A stretch of 64,000 bases of DNA, from positions 7,501 to 71,500 of the forward strand of contig CAHIKZ030002080.1 in the NCBI GenBank assembly GCA_903632075.3, written 5' to 3'. This DNA is from Acanthosepion pharaonis (taxonomy: Eukaryota > Mollusca > Cephalopoda > Sepiida > Sepiidae). Both the position numbers and the translations under genes were made by a program. The notes beneath the pieces are model-generated. The model was given only the letters and a program-made list of their open reading frames with translations, made no database searches and had not been told where the DNA came from. Of the stretch, positions 58,015 to 64,000 are shown piece after piece (position 1 is the first letter of the stretch; each line of letters starts with the position of its first letter).

Positions 58015-58066
58015 CATATTGTCCCGAAGAAGGTTTATTAAACCGAAACGTCAGACGTTGACATTT
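58015..58066 (+). other. GAAGAAGG...CCGAAACG stem-loop
   Basis: CCCGAAGAAGGTTTATTAAA then CCGAAACGTCAGACGTTGAC contains two perfect stems: GGTTTA/TAAACC, and ACGTC/GACGT immediately after GAAA. It resembles the CTGAAGAAGGCC...GGCCGAAACG element of FB-1 and follows the LINE-B 3' end. Confidence 0.6.
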
Positions 58067-58128
58067 CATTCATTTTAAACAACATAATTGCATTTAAGGA
58101 TTTTTGTTTGTTTTTTTCCAAATTTTTC

Positions 58129-58131
<3 letters not shown>

Positions 58132-58168
<37 letters not shown>
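58132..58168. repeat. (TA)n microsatellite
   Basis: About 17 TA units; another at 58381-58408. Confidence 0.95.
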
Positions 58169-58171
<3 letters not shown>

Positions 58172-59924
58172 ATATAAAACTTTATTTAGTTTTTTTTTCT
58201 GTATCTTTTGTATTTCCTGAGATATATATGACTAAAATTGAATTAGAATCAAAAAGAATTGTAAATATATAATTTGAGAAAACTTCTACTTCAAGTTATT
58301 ACACAAATGCTTGTGAAATAATTTTTTCTGATGATGCCAGTTTATCAATTAAATATGTCAAAGTAGATGTTTTCAAAATTGTATATAATATATATATATA
58401 TATATATAAAACATTCTGGTGAACAGGGGTGCTTTAATATCAGCCACTTTATTCTGTTGGTTTATTCTAAACTCTCTAATAGATTTTAAAATAGGTTTTA
58501 AGCATTTTTTTAAGTTGGGGGTTCATATAATTTATATGGTGGAAAATGCAATCTAACAAAACTTTAAAAAAATTTGAGTAAAATTTGCTCTTCAAAATAT
58601 ATAAACACTTTGATTCCTCTCTGAAAATTAATTCAACCCTTTAATAGTAAAGCATAAATGTTATAAAATGTTTTGAAAATAAAGCATTTTATACTTAAAT
58701 GACATTACATTACCCACGTATGTATAAAGTAGAATCATCGATAAATGTTACTGCAAACAAATATTCTGACTCCATCTACACAAAAAAAATTCTTTAAGTT
58801 GACAGGGTTTCTGGGTACACAACTTTACTGTTTCTCCCACTGGCTTCCAGTATGGAAAGGTTGTTTGAGAATTCAACCCTAAAATAACTAATAGAGAACA
58901 GGACATGAAAAAAAAGCATAGACAATTCAGGTTAAGATTAAAAGTTTTGTAAGATTCTGTTTGTACCTCTTTGATGGCCATGGCAAAACTGAGTTTTTTT
59001 GTGAATTCAAGTCTATTGCAATTATGCCAATCCTGAACTCAATGATATGCTATCATCTGGTTGTCAAGCAGATTCTTCTACATAATAGATTTTGCTATGC
59101 AAGTTAACGTTTTCACAATAAAATTGGTATTAACCAACTGATGTTAGCAAAATTTTCAGGCTATGTTTTATTAGAAATTTTTACAATAGCATATTTGGTG
59201 GCATGAGATCTTTCTGTGCAACTTGTGTAAATATTGTTCATAATATTGCAAATAAATACAATATTTATAAATAATATAACTAAAAAATAGATGACATTAG
59301 TAAGAAGAAAAACAAACTGGCTCTATGAATATTACAATAAAAAATTTGTGAAAAATAAGAAAAGTTAATTGAACAACATGAGAATATTTGAAGAAGTTAG
59401 TGTTACTAATGTCAACAGAAACAATACAAAATATTAAGTGTTGGTTAAAAAAAAAATGAAAGCCACTAAATTACTATATTTAAGTAAACATCACTTTAGG
59501 TTGGATAAAGTATATGAATAATTTCTAAGTAGTAGTTTTAAGTAGTGACTATAGAGCTACATTGGCTGGACCTGATGGCTGTTCTTGAGGTTGGGTCTTT
59601 CCTGGAAATAGTAAGCCAACGTGGCTTAGAACATAACAGGGAGGAGGTTCTGGAATTGTATTGTCGGCAATAAAATTACAGGTCCCTTAATGATGGCACG
59701 AAGAAAGTAAAAGATTATTGTAAGTTCTTGGACAAGACATTTTTGGGTGGATCAAGTGAAAACTAAGAAGCTTTAGGCAAGATATATTCTACACATCCTT
59801 TGCCCACCTTGCCAAAAGAAAAGGAAAAAGGTTTCAAAGTCAACAAATTGGCTCCAACCTTTCCTGATATTAATCCAACAGAAAACTTGTTTTTCTTTTT
59901 TTTTAAATATTCTATTGTTCAGTC

Positions 59925-60010
59925 AATACAAGCTTCAAGAGAGAGTTACTGAATGAAGTTCTTGTAAGGGCATATAAGGATAGGGTGACAGGTGCATATT
60001 ATGAGGAGAT
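59925..60010 (-). mobile_element. LINE-A 3' tail fragment
   Basis: GTTCAGTCAATACAAGCTTC then AAGAGAGAGTTACTGAATGA is the reverse complement of the LINE-A 3' tail, as at 11030-11080. Confidence 0.65.
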
Positions 60011-60034
60011 GGCTGTTGTCTACCATTAAAAATA

Positions 60035-60315
60035 TATATTGAAATGGCTAGAGGTAACCATAATTTCTATGCTGATAGTTTGTTCTACTGCACTTGTTGT
60101 TTGTGGATCTCACTCCCAGCTTCCCAGTCAACTTTTAATCTTCAAAAATATAAATGAAATGTCAGTTGTTATCTTCTGTCTTCTTAATTCCTGTTCTTTA
60201 TTATTCTCTCTCTTTAATAATGTTTTCTTTTTCTCATATTCTCGCACTCAGTAACCCTTTGCATCATAGTGGCTTTATTGCCTTGCTTTGGGTGAAATGA
60301 TTAAAAAAAAATAAA
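60035..60315 (+). mobile_element. LINE-B 3' end fragment
   Basis: Closely parallels 9880-10135: ATGCTGATAGTTTGTTCTAC, CTTCCCAGTCAACTTTTAAT, GTGGCTTTATTGCCTTGCTT and the terminal GAAATGATTAAAAAAAAATA. Confidence 0.8.
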
Positions 60316-60479
60316 GTCTACTGGGAAGAAATAAAAAACTGCAAACTATGTTAATGCCAAAGCAGCAAAAAGTTATTAAAATGAACGAATGAGTAACTTG
60401 AAGATTAAAGAATGCCAAGGAGCCTATATTAAGATTTTAAAATAATAATTCATATAGATGTATGGGATAATGTCTTAAT

Positions 60480-61138
60480 CATACTTATTATAAAACCCAG
60501 GTTGTGTGTGTCTGTTCGTTTATATATTGGATTGGATTTTCTACATTTTTCAACCGATTTCAACAAAACTTCACAGGACTACGTAAAATTACCTTGCGGT
60601 GGTTCTGACACTGGTTTTTGCACGAAATCAATTTGAAAACATGATTAAGAGTCGTCGTAGTCGCGAGAATGAAAGGGGGACAACTCATATCAAGTTATAC
60701 TTATAAAACCCAGGTTGTTTGTTTGTTTGTGTGTGTGTGTTCGTTTATATATGGGATCGGATTTCCTACATTTTTCAACTGATTTCAACAAAACTTCACT
60801 TTTTTTTGGCAGGTAGTGTTTCTTATTGTCTTGCACACTTTTTTCTTTATTTTTACATTCAGAATGCTTTAAAAATTCCATTTACAAGACAATTGTTTAT
60901 AATAAAATTGAAAAATTCTATTCAATCAGTAGACTCATAACGATTGAAAACAATGTTTTTGTTTGAGCTTGGGTTTGACCAATTCGTAAAAAAAAAAAAA
61001 AAACTAATTAAGACATGCGTGCCCGTCAACCTTAAACAATAATCTTTGTCAATTTTATTTTTCAGTCTTTATGATGGTGGATACTTGATCTATCTCTTAC
61101 TGTTACATCCCCGGGCAACGCCGGGCTCTACTGCTAGT
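60480..61138 (+). mobile_element. Helitron-like element, 3' end
   Basis: Ends with a GC hairpin (CCCGG at 61110-61114, CCGGG at 61121-61125, loop GCAACG), then CTCTACTG and CTAG followed by T. That is the standard 3' terminus of animal Helitrons. The body starts TTATAAAACCCAGGTTGTGT and contains TTTCAACCGATTTCAACAAA then ACTTCAC. The first ~100 bases are repeated from about 60698, so two partial units lie in tandem. The 5' TC terminus was not located. No Rep/helicase coding. Confidence 0.75.
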
Positions 61139-61616
61139 AGATTTATATAGTATATATTTTTTGGGTTTATTTAATGCTTGCATAATAAAAACTGACACTC
61201 CTAAAATAAGTATTATCAATATTTTTAATAAGGATAGATATTATGAGCTCAAAATCAAATTATGTATTTCTAATATATATGTAAGTATATCTTGAAAATG
61301 TTACAAACATTATTGAGAAAATATTGGCTTGCATAATAAAATATGACATTGGGTGATTAATAATGGGTGTCCCAACTTTTAGCTGAAGCCTGTTTGGAGA
61401 AACACCAGGTAGTTCAATTTGTTTGTGTGCATGATTATTATTTATGTTACATTCCATTTTATAATAAAAGGAAAAAAGAACTTTAAAATATTACTAGAAA
61501 AATGTAAATAATTTCATTTTCCCTTTCAAAGTTTTAACTCTGTAGTTATTTATTACAAGACAGATGAAATTTGTTATATACTAAAAAATAATGGAGAAAA
61601 TAAAAGCCATGCTTAC

Positions 61617-61790
61617 CCATTTTTGTAACACATCCTGCTTCTTTCCAATCACTTGATAAATCTTTTAATTTTAATGGTATTTCCATATAATCTCTTTCAG
61701 GGTCATCCCCCATTTGTATATATAGACCTTTATATGGTTTGGCATCTCTAGCACCTGGGTTACACACAAGTCTCGGGTGTTTAAAATAGG
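61617..61790 (-). CDS. internal exon, probable GPI-anchored surface protein
   Basis: 174 nt between the acceptor CAATTTTTCAG and the consensus donor ATGG|GTAAGC. It reads YFKHPRLVCNPGARDAKPYK, GLYIQMGDDPERDYMEIPLK and LKDLSSDWKEAGCVTKM, then one base that joins the next exon (46907-47082) to make Gly. Incoming phase is 1, so at least one earlier exon exists and is not visible between 61800 and 64000. Two cysteines (VCNPG, AGCVT). Family unrecognised. Confidence 0.8.
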
Positions 61791-61799
61791 CTGAAAAAT

Positions 61800-63235
61800 T
61801 GATAAAAAAAAAAAGTTTTAAGCAAACAATTTCTAAAGAAAAATAGCATTAACTCTTTCTTCCTGTATTGTTGCCAGATACTTTTTAAAAAAGTCTCTTC
61901 ACTAGCATGTCATGACAAGCAGCAAAAAAGAGGAAACTTCATTAGTTAACGTATTTTTTGCTGCTGTTGATGATACCCAGTAGTGTATGTCTCATAATAA
62001 GTGAAGAGGAGATAAAGCTTCATCAAGTTATCTGTTTTCAATCTGAGATACAACAAAGAACAAATCATTTAGTCTGGCATGGCGTCTTTCGCCAACTTTC
62101 AGAATATGGGACCAGCCAACTAATTATGTATTTATTTATTCATTTTATTTTTTTAAGGACATAGACACTTTTTTTTTTTCTTTATCTTTAATTAATCTAA
62201 TGTTTTGCGTTTCTGTTCATTGGAGTTATTAAAAATGCATTTCTGAGTGAAAAGCAATCAATTAGTAAATGATAAATTTGGGAGGAGTGGATAAAATTCC
62301 ATCCATTCCCAACAGAAATGATGGGGGGGGGGGTTGAAGTAAAAAAACAAAAACAAACCAAAGTGTATTCACAATATCTGACATTACTTACATTCCCTAT
62401 CAACTCTAATCTAGTGTTAAAATGTTCATAAAAAAATAAAATAATCTTATATAAGCCACATACAAGGGGATGCTGAAAATTTCTCAGCCTGAACCTCTTT
62501 TCAAAATCACTATTTCAATGACCAACCATCTGAATACTTATTTTTGGGAAATGGTTGGGTGGGAGCGAGAACTTTTCAGCATACACACACACTTTTTTCC
62601 CCCTCTAGGAAAATGAATATTAATACTTAGATAATTGATTTCCATAAGTTTCATATGAAAGACTCATAAGACACTGGGGAATATAATTATTTGTAATGTA
62701 CACTCATCATGCAAAAAGGAGGTTGAAATTGACAACGTTCCAATCAATAATGTCCAATTTGCTTCAGTCAGTTGAAACTTCCCCACTGTCACCAGAGAAG
62801 CATAAAAAATATTATTAAAATACTGTACATTTCTATCAATTTTTGAAAACACTGTGCAGATCCAGAATTTAATTATCCTAAAAAAAAATTTATGAGTGTA
62901 ATTGAAAGAGATATAAAACTCAAGCAAGGAAATAAATCTTTTAAACATTAAAAAAAAAAACAAAAAAAAAACTGGGTTTGAAAATTGGTCATTTACTGAA
63001 ATCTTTAAGATATATTTTTATCAAAGAAATAAAGCTTCACTGTAATAATTGTATTTGATTGTTCAGTACACTTTCAAGACAATCAAAATATTTAAAGAAA
63101 TTCAAAAGAATTTAAAAAAAAAATCCTTTAAATTCAGATTTGTTAGCTGATTAATAGACTCAGAAATGTTCCCCTTTTAAGATGACTGTAGCTCACGTAT
63201 GGTGACTAGTATATAACAGCAAAGAAGAAACTGGA
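61800..63235. other. non-coding, upstream intron of the minus-strand gene
   Basis: AT-rich with G8 and A-rich runs. I looked for an upstream exon on the minus strand with donor and acceptor and did not find a credible one. Confidence 0.5.
62463..62585. mobile_element. ~120-bp MITE with mariner-like ends
   Basis: GGGGATGCTGAAAATTTCTC and GCGAGAACTTTTCAGCATA are inverted. The interior ~80 bp is non-coding (CCAACCATCTGAATACTTAT). Related single ends are at 53586 and about 47964. Confidence 0.65.
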
Positions 63236-63239
63236 ATTG

Positions 63240-63470
63240 CATGTGCAGATTGTGTAATGGTTAAAGGTTCAGGAAGAGAAATCAAAGAGCTGAGTTGAGA
63301 TCATTATACTCACTTTCAAACAAATACCTTTGAGAAAAGGTATAAACATATCTCTTCTCCTCTCCGCAATGGGTTAAATAGTAGGGAAGATTGGAGTCAT
63401 CAGCCATGGTTGGCAACCAGTATAGAAAGACAACTCTAAATTCAAAACCATGCATGTGTCTGCTTGGGGT
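63240..63470 (+). repeat. tRNA-headed SINE sharing the 5S-SINE tail
   Basis: The head has an A-box-like TGTGTAATGGTTAAAGG and the weaker B box GAGTTGAGATCATT. The tail has CCTTTGAGAAAAGGTATAAA and CGCAATGGGTTAAATAGTAG, similar to 2535-2610, then CATGGTTGGCAACCAGTATA. Confidence 0.7.
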
Positions 63471-63599
63471 ATATATTTAAACTGTAACTAAAGTTTGAAC
63501 AGCTTATCTGTAGTGTAAATCACTGATTTTCTCTGTGATTGTTATAGAAACACAAACGGACCTGAGCAAATAGACATGCTTGGTGAGAAACAGCCATTC

Positions 63600-63825
63600 T
63601 GAAGATGAGTAATTACACTGATTTGCAGTGTGCTTTCAAGTCGAAATAGCTGGCAAAACTTCATGCTAATGCCCCTTTGGAAAGGCATGAAATCATCTCT
63701 TTTTCCCCACCTACTTATTGTTTAAAAAGGAGGGCAGATGAGACTCTTTAGTCTTGGTTGCCAACTGGTTTAGAAGAAAGATAAATCTAAATACAAAACT
63801 GTAGAGAAGGCAATGAGTAAATATT
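63600..63825 (+). repeat. SINE, second tandem copy
   Basis: GTGTGCTTTCAAGTCGAAAT, CCCCTTTGGAAAGGCATGAA, then TTGGTTGCCAACTGGTTTAG follow the same order as the copy at 63240. The A/B boxes of the head are eroded. Confidence 0.65.
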
Positions 63826-64000
63826 CTACTACCTTTCCAAGGAACAATTATGGCAAGGCACACCATACAGATACTGAGGGAAGCTATGAAAATTCAAAGA
63901 AAAAGACTAGGATCTGTAGTTGATAAGGTAGATAGGGGTACTTTATAACAGGTATCTCCTTCCTTTGGTTGAATATTAGCAATGCATTCTTTTTTGTTTC

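Larger units (their letters stand above)
47083..61616 (-). other. 14.5-kb intron of the minus-strand gene
   Basis: Bounded by GTAAGC on the minus strand at 61616-61611 and AACAG at 47083-47087. It holds FB-1, FB-2, FB-3 and FB-4 elements, two head-to-head LINE-C fragments, LINE-B, one IR-550 copy, a mariner fragment and a Helitron end. The parts not listed separately (47100-48460, 52430-53040, 58170-59920) are AT-rich and featureless to my reading. Confidence 0.7.

Noticed and set aside
59530..59930. Possible Tc1 transposase remnant (APTFPDINPTENLF at the right end)
   Set aside because: Only this 14-residue stretch resembles the PDxNPIENLW motif. The rest of the segment has no transposase features, so chance cannot be excluded.

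Overview
The window is AT-rich, intron- and repeat-dominated DNA from a metazoan. It most resembles a coleoid cephalopod, probably an octopus. This rests on very low GC, dozens of long (TA)n microsatellites, several decayed LINE families, tRNA- and 5S-derived SINEs and mariner relics. The organism is inferred; no single marker proves it. No bacterial-type genes, operons, CRISPR arrays or intact rRNA/tRNA genes were seen.

Protein-coding content is sparse and split into exons. The best gene is on the minus strand. Three exons (61617-61790, 46907-47082, 45160-45429) have consensus splice sites and matching phases (1, then 0). Together they encode the last ~205 residues of a cysteine-containing protein with a hydrophobic C-terminus, which I read as a probable GPI-anchored surface protein of unrecognised family. 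Its 14.5-kb intron (47083-61616) carries most of the mobile DNA in the right third of the window. A plus-strand gene of unknown family ends convergently at 37814 (exons about 37153-37252 and 37707-37814). A short minus-strand terminal exon with a CxxC motif sits at 10781-10897. A 61-nt exon at 24407-24467 is possible but weak.

Layout. 0-10 kb: a palindromic element, a tRNA SINE, a 5S rRNA-derived SINE, a frameshifted mariner, fold-back elements and a 37-bp degenerate minisatellite (7.25-8.35 kb). 10-19 kb: fragments of three LINE families (A and B are APE-endonuclease LINEs; C is an RTE-like C-terminus), several in head-to-head pairs. 20-45 kb: palindromic elements, SINE families S1 and S2, a 570-bp TA-flanked non-autonomous DNA transposon, one half of a ~550-bp inverted repeat pair, and many (TA)n tracts. 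45-62 kb: the minus-strand gene and its repeat-filled introns, with a near full-length but dead LINE-B (54.8-58.0 kb), nested palindromes and a Helitron 3' end. 62-64 kb: a small MITE and two SINEs in tandem.

The recurring theme is inverted architecture. At least five fold-back families are present, and one of them (FB-1, five loci) is built as head-to-head halves of a SINE-like unit. That unit carries a conserved CTGAAGA/GGCC...GGCC/GAAAC stem-loop. When transcribed inside introns these would make long double-stranded RNA, which is of interest given the extensive ADAR editing known in coleoid cephalopods. That link is inference.
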